A program made the position numbers and the translations under genes. The notes under the pieces were generated by a model that saw nothing but the letters and a program-made list of their open reading frames with translations, searched no databases and was not told the DNA's origin. 64,000 nt of DNA. It comes from Ascidia mentula (taxonomy: Eukaryota; Chordata; Ascidiacea; Phlebobranchia; Ascidiidae). This document shows, piece after piece, positions 10,545 through 21,046 of this stretch. Every line of letters starts with the position of its first letter. Within the stretch, counting starts at the first letter, position 1. The stretch spans positions 9,920,001-9,984,000 of the forward strand of contig OX387198.1 of NCBI GenBank assembly GCA_947561715.1, in the 5' to 3' direction.

Positions 10545-11510
10545 ATGGATATCAAACCAAATCATACAGTATATTGTAACAACTTGAATGAGAAGATCAA
10601 GAAGGAAGGTGAGTTTGTAAAAAATGTATTGATAATTTTTGTTTTTTTGCATGCAACTGTTTAACCCCACATTTTGCAGAGCTGAAAAAGTCTCTGTATG
10701 CGATTTTCTCACAATTTGGACAAATATTGGAAATCGTTGCAGTAAAAACTCTCAAAATGCGTGGTCAGGCCTTTGTTGTCTTCAAAGACATCAATAGTGC
10801 TACAAGCGCACTACGGTCGATGCAGGGATTCCCTTTTTATGACAAACCTATGGTGAGATTAGGTGGTTTGGGAAACAACTATTCATGCTTTTTAATTTCC
10901 TTCAACTTTTTCAGAGACTTGCATATTCCAAAAAGGATTCTGATGTGATTTCAAAACTGAAAGGAACATATCAAGAACGTACAAAGGAGAAAAAAAAGAA
11001 AAAGAAGGAACCAAAGAAGGTACATATCGACATTTGTCTGATTGTCTCCACAATTATTCAAATCAAAAGCATAAGAAAACACCTGGAATTTTGCATGTGA
11101 AAATCTGTAAGGAGTATAATATTTAAAGTCGCAATGTTTTTAGCCAAAACCACAGGCGTCAGCTGCTGGCACCGTTGCAAAAGGCAATGAAGGCGATGGA
11201 AGCAAAAACCCCCCGAATCATATTTTGTTCCTACAAAACTTACCACCAGAAACGCAGGAAGAGATGCTTACCATGTTATTTAACAGGTAAGCTCATTGTA
11301 TAATTTCCAGAATTGCGGCAACGTTACCCATTGTTCCTACATTTCATCAGGTTTATGGGCTACAAAGAGGTGAGATTAGTGCCAGGGCGCCATGATATCG
11401 CTTTTGTTGAATTCGGTATGGAGGCACAGGCTGCCGATGCCAGAAACTCCCTACAAGGCTTCAAGATATCCCCTGACCATGCCATGAAGGTCACATTTGC
11501 GAAGAAGTAA
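10545..11510 (+). CDS. SNRPB2: U2 snRNP B''/U1A-type RNA-binding protein, 5 exons (copy A)
   Basis: The exons are 10545-10608, 10680-10852, 10915-11019, 11144-11286 and 11351-11510, giving 214 residues (human SNRPB2 has 225). The first RRM begins [20 protein letters not shown], with the RNP2 tyrosine and the RNP1 block RGQAFVVF. A lysine-rich linker ([12 protein letters not shown]) follows, then the second RRM ([28 protein letters not shown]). The MDI start and the VA.KT.KMRGQ stretch resemble B'' more than U1A. Many invertebrates have one protein (SNF) serving both U1 and U2 snRNPs, so that double role is possible. It is the last cistron of the PGAM5-PGAM5-SNRPB2 run, with an acceptor at 10,498 and the first AATAAA of the run at 11,691. 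Confidence 0.95.
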
Positions 11511-11690
11511 TGGCGCTGGTTTTACAAAACTTTTATAACTTACACAAAGCTGCTCCCTTTCCAACTGATGCTGGTCGGTAGGTGTTGCATACGGTTTTAT
11601 AATTGCACTCGAGGTACCCCAGCCTCGTATGCGAGTCGGCGACTGCACCCAAGGCCACGGCATTGCACACTTGATGTCGCAGATTTGCAA

Positions 11691-11696
11691 AATAAA
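11691..11696 (+). terminator. Poly(A) signal after SNRPB2 (copy A)
   Basis: AATAAA lies 180 bases after the SNRPB2 stop. It is the first canonical signal downstream of all three same-strand genes from 8543 on. Copy B has it at 27,302-27,307. Confidence 0.6.
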
Positions 11697-12681
11697 CTAA
11701 ACGATCATGTACGTGTGGTTTCTGTGTCAAGTCCTTTAAATTTGACAGACCGTTGGGAAAAGTATAGGAAAATAAAACGCCATTGTTGGGGAAAGGTGGC
11801 AACATCCTAAAAAGGCACAGGAACGCAATAGATTTTGAAACCGACGTGTTTATATTTAAGGGAGGCGTGCGGCCAGTTTGTTTACATTTCTGTGTGTGGT
11901 AAGGAAAACTGTTTTTACAATCGCCGGATTGGATAGATTTGTAATGCGGCAAGTTTAGTTTCATCAATTCGCCTAGCTAGTCGGATTTTTTTAATCCTGT
12001 CAAACAGGAAATACTGTGGACAGTAACTTTTTCCACCATTATTATTCGTTTCAAGAAGTTTAATGTGGATAACTTCTTTTACACAAACATCAATTACATT
12101 TGTTCACGGTCACATTATGGCATAATATGGAACAAGTTCAGCATCAATAATTTATCAATGACCAGTCGCAGTCAGCTGGCAAGCTCTTATGACGTAACAA
12201 GCTGGAATTACTCATGCGTAACAGCTGCTTACGATACCGGATACAAAACGCTGCGTGGAACAGTTTCAACGCAAATAGCAGAAAAAAGTCTTACATTTTA
12301 GTGTAACCCTTAAATGCTCTCAAGGAAACGAAGAGAGACGTATGAAAAGTGAGATGAGCAAGGTGTAGATCCTGAAACGAAGGCACCTTTCGGACAAACG
12401 AAACTGGGCATTGCTGACGTGTTCTTTGTAAAGTTGCATATGCATAGCAAACACCCAATTATACACAGTTTCGCTATGTCCGATTGTAGCATGGTAGTTG
12501 CTTAAGGCTAGTCAGTAGATTTTCTCCCAAAATCTTGATGTATTTTATAAAACAAAGCAGCACCAGTATTGTTTTGAGACCTTTAAAACTAAGAAATAAT
12601 CTGAACTGCTTTTGGTTGATGTAGGGTCAATGCACTTGTTTGCACATATGTAAAATGTAAGTAGGGTTTGTCAAAGAAAAG
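11697..12681. other. Spacer between SNRPB2 and MIA3 (copy A)
   Basis: This 1-kb stretch is well conserved with 27,308-28,293. Short frames occur on both strands, but none starts with a good ATG context and recognisable protein. It probably holds the MIA3 promoter and 5' leader. A second AATAAA near 11,780 may also serve the upstream gene. Nothing else is recognised. Confidence 0.6.
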
Positions 12682-15600
12682 ATGAATTTTGTGCTGATTG
12701 CCGTCTGTGTTGTTTTGTCATGGACCCACAAAGCCACTGGTTATGCAAAGCTTGCAGAAACCATGAAATGTGCAAATGAAGACTGCACTGGTAAGTGTTA
12801 ATTATTGTGAGAAAATTTAAAAAAATAGTAAATTTTTTGTACTTAGACGTAGGCAAATTGCATGTATGGTAATGTTGTCAAATTTGTTGTAAGGAATGTA
12901 TTTTAAACTCGGCTACTTGTGTGGCAGATAAATGCATCATTCAGCCATCTTTCAGATTCAGAAAAATTAGTGGAGGGCAAAAGCCTTTATTCTTTGTCAG
13001 CTGTTTACCAGAACAAGATAAGAAATTGTGCCTTATGGGTAAAGATAGTCTTGAAGTTCTAGTAAATACAGGAAAGAAGTAAGTAAGTTTTCAAAGCACA
13101 ACAATAAAGATTATATTTCAAATTAAATTAAAAGAGGAGGAAATTGTATTGCTAGTTATAGATCAAGATGTAGATCAAAGGACATAAGGTCAGGAATTAT
13201 AAAAATTTGTAATGTTTTTTGTTGTCGTTGTTGTTTAATGAATTGCAATGAATTTTTCCTTGCAGAAACTGTATCGCAAGGAAAGGCAAAGCTTGCGTAT
13301 TTGCCCAGGGATAGCAAGTTCCTTAAACTCAAGAAAGGGGATGTTGTATTGGTCAAAGGAAAAAAGGCTGGGGAACAAACTGAATTGTGGGGAGGGGAGG
13401 TAAGATTTCTTTTACAAACGAAGAATCTATGATTTAAAAATGTAAACAATTAAATATTGCTTTTATGCCAAGGCCATCTACATTATGATATTGCTTGTAT
13501 ATCCCTATTGATAAATATGTTTTTACGAAAAATAATGCTTATGATTACACAAACAAGCCATAATTTTGCCCTCATTTGCTTTTGGTATTGCTTTCAATAT
13601 AAAGGTAACTAATTCTGGTCAAAACATATGTGGTTTTTGTTCATTTAACATTATTTTTTTGCACGTTTTTTTAATTTTTTTTAGGTTCTGGGTAGTGAGA
13701 TTTTTGGTTTCTTTCCCAGCGCTTTTATCAAAGAGTTTATGATAATTCACCAAAACCCTTCAGTGATTGTCAATATAAAGGTGAAAAAAAGGGTTAATGC
13801 TTGACCATGTTCATCTTTAAACATCTTTGAAAAAACTGATCTATTTCTAATTTACTAACTTTCTCATTGCTTTAATCATCATCGAAAAAATTAGTTGGTG
13901 TTGGTGGTTAAGGTGTGTGACCAGATACTGTTTGGGTGATTGATGTTGCATTTCTTACATGCAACATATACTGCAATGTATACCAGTAGTTTTTGAAGTA
14001 CGAACTAGTCATTGGACAATTTTTTTTGTTAACAACTGAAGTATATGCATGTTTGATGCAAACAACTCTAACATACTCTGGTGCATGGACTATTTTTACA
14101 ATTTTTTATGTTTTTATTTCACAGACTGTGTTGAATTTTGAATTCATTCTTTACCAAATAGTACATACATGTTGCATGTGATTTACTAACATTGATATCT
14201 GTTTGGCTGCTGCAGGACTAATGCTGTTTTTGTGATTTTGTTAGAAATTTTTAGACCAAGAAAATGGTGTGGAAGAGCTGACATCATTGTCTGGAGAGGG
14301 ACCTGTAAGTAATTAAGCACACACATTTTGTTTGGGACCATGCTAAATGTTATTATTATTGTTTTTCCAGAAAATAACAATAGATAAGAAACAAAAGGGC
14401 GACAACACAATAGAGGCTGAGAAAAATGTTGAAACGACCGAGGATGCTCCAGCATCTACCAACCCTAATTCTGCTGAGATGAAAGACATGGATGGAAAAG
14501 ATGCTGCTGAACCTACAGCCTCCAGCAATGACATTGATAGTAGTGTGCATGGAGACCAAGAAAACACAGAGAAACCTAATGATAAAACAAAACAAAATGA
14601 TGCTAAAAACAATGAAGAAATTATGGAAAAATCAAATGAAAAACTGGATGAAGACAAACAAGAGACAGAGGATGGTGAAGCAGTACATGTTTCCACAACC
14701 CCAAGTGCAGAAAAAATAGAAAGGGGGGAAAGTGCTGAAAGTGGCAACCCTGAAAGTCTTCAATCAAATAAAGATAATTCAAGAAATGAGACAAGTGATA
14801 ATTCAGCAGTTGAAGTTGGTGCTAACAAGGAAAATGGGGACAAAATAACCTCAAACAACGAAGTGCCTGAGTCAGTTGATAACAATGAGCACACAGAGCC
14901 TTCCAAAGAAAAGGAAGAGATTTTAGAAAAAGAAACTTCTGATGTAAACAAACCCAACAATCAACAAACTGAAAACGATGTAGCAGAAGACCAAAAAGAA
15001 GACTCTTCAACCTTCAGTGTTGATTCAAAACAAGATAAATCCGAAGACTTGCAAAGCATAGATGCCAAAGTACCTTCTGAAGAACATGATGATAATCAGA
15101 GCAATGTTGATGTCAGCGAACAGGAAAAAGAAACGAACAATGAAATTCCTGCTAAATCTGGTGATATACTGCCAACAAGTGAAGGTAATGGTGAGGTAGA
15201 CATTGTCAATGACAATAATCTTAATGACATGAATGAAGATAAAGAGAAACATGTAAGTGAATCAGAAACAACTAAGAAAAGTCCTGACCAGGAAATGATG
15301 CCCGAGCAAGATCAGGATTACATAAACAAAGGTGAAACTGAAGAACATTTAGACAACGTCAATTCTGACAATGCTGGGGAGAGCAAAAAATCAACTGAAA
15401 CCACTGCAAGCATCGAAAGCAATGAAAATCAAGACAATGTCACAGCAGCATCAGAACATGAAGCTGATAAAACGCAGGAGGAAAAAGATGAAGTTCTTGA
15501 AATTGCCGATAAAAGCAATATTGAGGAAGATAAACAAGCGCAAAATGTTCATACTGAATCTGAGGAAAGTAAACCAAAAACCCTCGAAACTGAAGAAATA

Positions 15601-17334
15601 CTTCAAAATGATCATGATCCTGAAAAATATCTGGAAGTTGGTGAAAATGCTCCTGAAGATGAAATAACACAAATAGAAGTGAACTTACTAGAAAAAGATA
15701 AAAATGATACACTCTCAGAGCCAATAGGAAATGAAGAAAAACATGATACAACAGAAGAAAAAGTAAAAATTGATGAACTTGCAGAACCAGAACCAATCAG
15801 CGAACTTCAAACAGAGCCACCAAGTGATGATGCTGTTGAAAGCATTAAAACAAATAATGCAGATGACACCTCTGAACCCAAATCACAAGATCCTCAACCT
15901 GAGTATTCATCTGAAACTGAAAAGGAAACTGATGATCTGAAAGTCCTAGAACCTCCAGAGAAAGATGAAAGTGAAAAGGAGCCAGAAGAAAATATTGATA
16001 CAGGTATGGGTGATGATGTTGTGAGCTTGCCTAATTTGCATGTTGTGGATGATATGTCTTTTGTTGTGCCAAATTCACAGCATGTTGGCAATGATTTTAT
16101 TCCTTTCGTAGAAAGTGTGGGTGGCAATAAAAGCTTGTGGAGTGACCATGAGTTGTTGCAATGGTTTTTTAAATCCGAAACGCCATTGGATGTTTATTCT
16201 TATCCAGAACAAACAGATGAAGTTGTGGTTGTCGTGGAAACAGATGAACCAAGTATCAAGGCAACAAAAGTTAAAGTTGTTGAATCTGAAGGTGAGGAAC
16301 AGAAAAGTGAAGAATTTGATGAAGCAGCATTCCAGGAATTGAGAAAAGATCTGGAAGGATTAAAAGAAGAAAGTGACGAAACAAAAGAACACCATGTCGA
16401 TGTTGAAGAACAGGAAAGTGTGAAGACTGTAATGAAAGATAAAGACAATATCAAGGGCTTCCTTGAGTTGAAAGAAGAAATGCTTGAGTTTACAAATGAC
16501 ATGGACACATTGTATGGAATGCAATATGTTGCAAATAGTTCCACACGTGGGAAACAAGAAACAGAAGACACCTTGCCATCCGACTTGCAGGAGGAGCATG
16601 AAAATCTATCGCAAGATATGGAAAAAGTATTGGATGAAAAGCGGAAGACAGAAATTGATGCAGCTGTCATGAAAGAAAATAGTTTAGATGATGATGATGT
16701 CGAAACTGAAGTGGTCGTGGAAGAATCTGAAAAAAATGATCCAGAAATACAATCCAATGAAAATAATGATACTAATGATGCAAGTGATGATCAAAACAGT
16801 GATACTGACGAGGAGTTAAGTTTAAAAGAAGATACAAAAAGTGAGTTACCTGGAAATGAAGACAACACTGTTTTACCACATGAGAAAATTGACGTAAATT
16901 TACAAAATTCTGACGAAAACATTGATTCCAAAGATGTCAACAAAGATCAAGCATCAGTCATACAGGAAAAGCAGGAAACAAACAAACCTTTGGAAAATAC
17001 AAAATTAAAGCAAAATGAAACTGAAAAGAGTTTTATGGATTCCAGTGAGGATGTGGCTGGGAATGGTAGCGAAATTCTGGCTGGTGCAGGTGAAGATTTT
17101 CAAACCCCAGATGTTGGTGAAAAACAGGAAGGAAATGCACTCCACCTTGAAGATGTTAATATTGAGTTGGAAAATGAGGCAAAACTCCAAATTGAGGAAA
17201 CTGTTGATTCGGATGCACTACTTACAAAACAGGAGTTACTAAAACCTGGGAATGATATTGATCCTAACAATGAGGTTACAAAAGATGCACCCGATTTAAC
17301 TAATTCCAAGATGGATATTGACTCCTTGCCATGA
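12682..17334 (+). pseudogene. MIA3: MIA3/TANGO1 5' part, truncated by the duplication junction (copy A)
   Basis: The exons are 12682-12790, 13266-13399, 13685-13780, 14245-14304 and 14371-17334. Up to 17,323 it matches the complete MIA3 of copy B: signal peptide, the Cys-containing SH3-like domain, and most of the acidic luminal region. At 17,323 the MIA3 sequence stops and AFG3L2 intron sequence begins. Three foreign codons (S, L, P) and a TGA follow inside the same exon. The predicted product is about 1,120 residues and has no membrane segments, coiled coil or Sec23-binding proline-rich tail. If made, it would be a secreted or ER-luminal fragment. The intact upstream signals mean it could still be transcribed, so calling it a pseudogene is a judgement. 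Confidence 0.85.
12928..13078 (+). other. Exon-like segment in MIA3 intron 1 (possible poison exon)
   Basis: This 151-base segment is bounded by GTGTGGCAG and GTAAGTAAG and is open in the frame continuing from exon 1 for 50 codons. The canonical protein needs exon 1 joined directly to 13,266 (CANEDC..ET..), and the 151-base length would shift the frame and cause early termination. The reading frame includes extra cysteines. Copy B has the same segment at 28,527-28,677 with equally good splice sites. It may be an alternative or cryptic exon. Confidence 0.4.
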
Positions 17335-17754
17335 ACATCCAAATCAGTGGTTTCGAACCTTTGTTCAATCACTTGTACGTACAGTTTATATATTTTTTCT
17401 AATACAAACAAAATTAGTTTGACGTAACGAGTCGTAAAGAACATCACCTTAATTAACCCTGGGACTTCACAGGGAGTCCACGAACCTCGGGTTGGAAACC
17501 ACTGCAAGAAATAATTTTCAATGTCCTGCGAAAGTGTTTTGTATCTAATATTTGCTTTTCTATACGAATGCGAGTGAAATGGGAACCTAAAATTCACTGA
17601 ATTCCTTCGTAACATACATTGCGCAGCATTAAAAAACCAATTGTCCCATAAGTTTTAATTTCTTAAACGCAGACTCCTGTGCGATGTCACAATTCCTACA
17701 TAAAAAAACCTGTGATTTTCAACTGAACTTTCCCCTAATTTTACCAAATCCCAG
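17324..17754. other. Duplication junction and truncated AFG3L2 intron
   Basis: Left of 17,324 the sequence aligns with MIA3 of copy B (32,873). Right of it the sequence leads into the acceptor of an AFG3L2 exon at 17,755, so this is the remaining part of an AFG3L2 intron. A hAT-type short element (17,345-17,504) lies only about 21 bases from the junction. No other gene is seen. Confidence 0.8.
17345..17504. mobile_element. Short hAT-type non-autonomous element (MITE)
   Basis: The left end is CAGTGGTTTCGAACC and the right end is its near inverse, GGTTGGAAACCACTG, both typical of hAT termini. Length is 160 bases, with no coding capacity. The 8-bp flanks (ATCCAAAT and CAAGAAAT) do not match well. 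That fits damage next to the duplication junction, or an old insertion. Confidence 0.6.
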
Positions 17755-20550
17755 GCCTAGAGAAGAAGACGCAGGTCCTTCAACCAAACGAGAAAACTAC
17801 GGTCGCTTATCACGAGTCCGGCCACGCCGTCGTCAGTTGGTTCCTCGAGCACGCCGACCCCCTGCTTAAAGTTTCAATTGTTCCCCGGGGCAAAGGACTT
17901 GGTTACGCGCTTTACCAACCGAAGGAATTGTACCTCTACACCACAGAACAGGTGCGTTGTTTAGGTTCGTGTAGATGTCAGTGGTTCTTAAACTATTTCG
18001 CGTGCGACGTACTTGATGAAGATTCACGGCACTTTCGGCGCATGAATTATGAATCTATCAGGACGATGCCCTTGGAAACAGGAAACGACGCAACAGGGCG
18101 TCACGACGCATCATTTAAGAACCTGGTTAGCCCAGTTCAAACTTCGGGGAAAAGTGCTATATCCAGCTTGGCTGCAATTCTAGTGATTTCTAAAAAATGT
18201 AGCACAACAGAAACTTAAGCAACTGTAGACTAGAAATAAAACCCTCAAATCAATGATTTTCAACCACTGTGTGGCGCTAGACGACTGCCTCGAGTGAGAT
18301 TTTGCGGAGCAGGTGTTTCAAAGCCTTTCTGCAATCAAGTATCGTTTTTTTCTCAATTAATCAAAAGCTATTGTTAGGAATCTGTTGAAGAAAACACAAA
18401 GTAATACTATTTAGAATAGTCTGGTGGTGAAGATTCTCCACATAAATTTGAAGGTCGTCCGACATGGCCACACTGCCTTTGTTGCGAAGCCACTGAACCT
18501 AATGATCTGAACAGCTAATATCTCCTAGAAATGGCCTTTGCAGTAGACGATCCTTCCTTGGCACTTTAATGCATCAGTCTCATTCACCAAAACGAACAAA
18601 AAATTACGAATTAAAATTAACATCCTCGACTTATTATCAGCAATTTATAGAGTGCGAAACTACTTTTCATATTTAGAGCATAAGTATAGACATAGACAGC
18701 TTATAAACTAACACGACAAGGCAATGGAAACATTTACTTTTCTTTCAGTTGTCGCACCGAATGTGTACGTTGCTTGGCGGCAGGTGCGCTGAAAAAGTTT
18801 TCTTCGACAAGATTACCACCGGAGCACAGGACGACTTGGATAAAGTAACAAAAATGGCTTACGCTCAGGTTCGTGCTGTGGTCATAAAATAAGACAATTT
18901 TACCGCAACCACGCCCCACTAGACGCTCCACTGGCCACGACAGTGAGAAATCAACTACACGACATGCATCAAAACACATCATAAGTTCCACTGTTGACAT
19001 AACCCTGAAGAAGTCTCGCCGGATGGCAGACGAAACGTTGGTTTCGAATAAAACTTTAGAAACTTAAATGCCAGAAGAACAATTCTTATCAATCAAAAGT
19101 TCCAACCAAATTTATGTGGTTATTGCGTTCAGGTAACTCAATACGGTATGAGCAAGGCTGTGGGACAGATCTCATTTAGCCAGTCAAACGAAACGCAATT
19201 CCAGAAGCCGTTTAGCGAAGCCACTGCGCAGCTTATTGATGAAGAGGTGAGTGTTGTATGCCTAAAAGCTAATTTGATCTTGTTGTCCACGCACTTACGT
19301 CTCCCCACATCAAAACGTTTTTTTGTTCTATGTACAGTACGCCTAAACAAAGTTCGAACCGAGAGCGAAAAGCAATGCTAAATTGAAAAATGCTTTACAT
19401 CCAGTAATTTTAACAGCCACCTTTCAGCGTGGACCGCATGGCATCACATGCGACTTATTCTACCTATTCTGTTTAGGTGCGGAAAATCATCAACACTTGC
19501 TATGACCAAACAATCGCCCTTCTCGAAGACAAGAAAAGCCTGGTTGAGAAGGTGAGTGTGGGACTTTTGTACATGGATTTCAATCTGGCAGACCATGTTT
19601 GATTCACGTTATTTAAAACACAACGTTTATTTGAACTGATCACCCAAATTATCATCTACATTTCTCGTCTGTGCATAAACATATCCCTGTGTTTTTCACT
19701 GCAATTGTCACCAGTTCCCATCGCAACAAAAACGTCAAATACGTTTTTCCTCGAAATAACCTTTGCGACCAGGGTACTTAGGTTTCGACACCCTTGCTTT
19801 TTGAAGCGGTGTGGAACAATTCCTGGCCAAGTTCAAACACGGGCAACTTTCTTCGGGGCTTTATGTACGCGTGGTATCGAATTCCGCCATATTCGAGGAA
19901 AACTATTTCTCCCGAATTCGGCGAACCTGTGGTCCCAACGAACCGTGTTGTCGTTCGACGTCCTCTTTGGCTCAACAAAATTGTTTACCCCAAAATTCAC
20001 CCGCCCGGTTCTGGTTTGGCGCATCCCGCAACCGTGCCGTTTATCAGTTGACCCCAAAGCACTAATTTAAAAATACCTGTCATTTTGGAAAAAATTAACG
20101 TAGTTTTTGTTCAATCAACGTTTCGTCTGCCATACAACCAGACTTCAACCGGGTTTACAAGTTTAATCAGAGAACCGGATACTCACGTTTAAATATATCA
20201 AGCAGCACATGGGTTTCCATTGGTGGTGCCACTTTTATTGCGGTTTGTGCAAGTTACATATCATGGCGTGCCGTTTTGGTCCAGCATTATATTGAATACC
20301 CTTTGCTCTCTTGTGAGAAACTAAAGTGTGTTTATTTTTGAACGTGAAGTTGGCGACACGACTTCTCGACCAAGAACACCTCGAGCGAAAAGACCTTGAA
20401 GAAATACTAGGCGAGCGACCGTTTAAGGAGAAATCAACATACGAAGACTTCGTCGAGGGAACCGGCGGAGAAGATGAGGTTACCGAACTGCCTGAAGGCC
20501 TTAAGGACTGGGACAAACCGGCAGAAGACACGGAGTTGAAGACGTCGTAA
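17755..20550 (+). CDS. AFG3L2: m-AAA protease subunit AFG3L2, last five exons only
   Basis: The exons are 17755-17951, 18749-18868, 19133-19246, 19477-19551 and 20350-20550. They encode the C-terminal 235 or so residues of the mitochondrial inner-membrane m-AAA metalloprotease. The first exon contains LEKKTQVL and the zinc site HESGH (HEXXH), followed by [10 protein letters not shown] and PRGKGLGYA. The next has TTGAQDDL, carrying the third zinc-ligand Asp region. The last holds YEDFVEGTG and LPEGLKDW. The AAA ATPase, transmembrane and presequence exons are absent: MIA3 copy A precedes it at 17,323. In a tandem duplication the intact gene would lie left of this window. AFG3L2 fits better than paraplegin. 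A poly(A) signal follows at 21,017. With its own promoter missing, this copy is probably not functional. Confidence 0.92.
17979..18269. mobile_element. Possible hAT-like short element in AFG3L2 intron
   Basis: The segment starts CAGTGGTTCTTAAAC and ends AACCACTG, so the first eight terminal bases are inverted repeats and the next few are similar. The 8-bp flanks do not match, and no coding sequence is present. It could be a decayed hAT-type element or chance. Confidence 0.3.
18995..19055 (+). repeat. Interspersed-repeat tail with hammerhead-like core (forward copy)
   Basis: CCTGAAGA is followed by a hairpin (GTCTcGCC paired with GGCAGAC) and then GAAACGTTGGTTTCG and AATAAAA. CTGANGA-stem-GAAA is the conserved core of hammerhead ribozymes, which Penelope-like retroelements are known to carry. 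A reverse copy lies at 20,105-20,142 in another intron of the same gene. I see no reverse transcriptase, and no clear stem I, so this is a remnant at most. Confidence 0.4.
20105..20142 (-). repeat. Interspersed-repeat tail with hairpin (reverse copy)
   Basis: Read on the minus strand this is GAAGTCTGG, a loop, GGCAGACGAAACGTTG, matching the segment at 18,995-19,055 over the hairpin and the GAAACGTTG block. The stem keeps GTCT/AGAC pairing although the loop differs, so either structure is conserved or both derive from one family. Confidence 0.4.
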
Positions 20551-21046
20551 CAACGTCAGAGCTTGTGTTGCTACCGTCGTTGAAACTTCAGCAACGACAT
20601 GTGGTCTTATTATGAAATTCAGCTGGATTATATACGTCCTTGCGACACTTGGTTTGACAATTGTTAGACAGAACTTGTCGCGACCTTTCGCTCCCAAGTA
20701 AAATATAAAAATATCGCAGCTCCTATAACGCGCTCCCCAGATACAGATGTTTTTTTCGCAAAGTTGTCAAGATTGTGCTTTTCGTACTAAAGGCTCACCT
20801 GACCCAATGTAAGCGTAATTGGTTTTGACTGCCTCGTTCATTTGCCAGCTTAACGGAGTTATATGCAGAAGGTGCAGGCTCGCCCCCGCTTTCATCGAGC
20901 TCTCCAGTCACTCAAATTCTCGTTCATTCCGGATATCCGAACCAGCAGCAGTAATTGTTATTTGAACAGAGACAGTTATTGGAACGCCAGCAATATTTAT
21001 TTTTCAAATGCGTTACAATAAAAAACGGCAACGTTGCTCATGCAAG
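20551..21046. other. Convergent 3' flanks of AFG3L2 and SLC43A3
   Basis: This spacer between the AFG3L2 stop (+) and the SLC43A3 stop (-) has no recognised gene. The plus-strand AATAAA at 21,017-21,022 and the minus-strand AATAAA at 20,996-21,001 lie about 20 bases apart, so the two transcripts probably overlap tail to tail. Confidence 0.6.

Noticed and set aside
11533-11967. 144-codon minus-strand frame between SNRPB2 and MIA3
   Set aside because: No recognisable domain, and its match in copy B follows from the duplication. It overlaps the SNRPB2 3' UTR and has no splice or poly(A) context supporting a gene.
16200-16757. 185-codon minus-strand Ser/Thr-rich frame inside MIA3 copy A
   Set aside because: It is the antisense of the acidic GAA/GAT-rich codons of the MIA3 exon, which read as Ser/Phe on the other strand. 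It is a shadow.
19705-20070. 121-codon plus-strand frame in the last AFG3L2 intron
   Set aside because: No protein recognised, and other frames are equally open. It is kept only as a compositional oddity.
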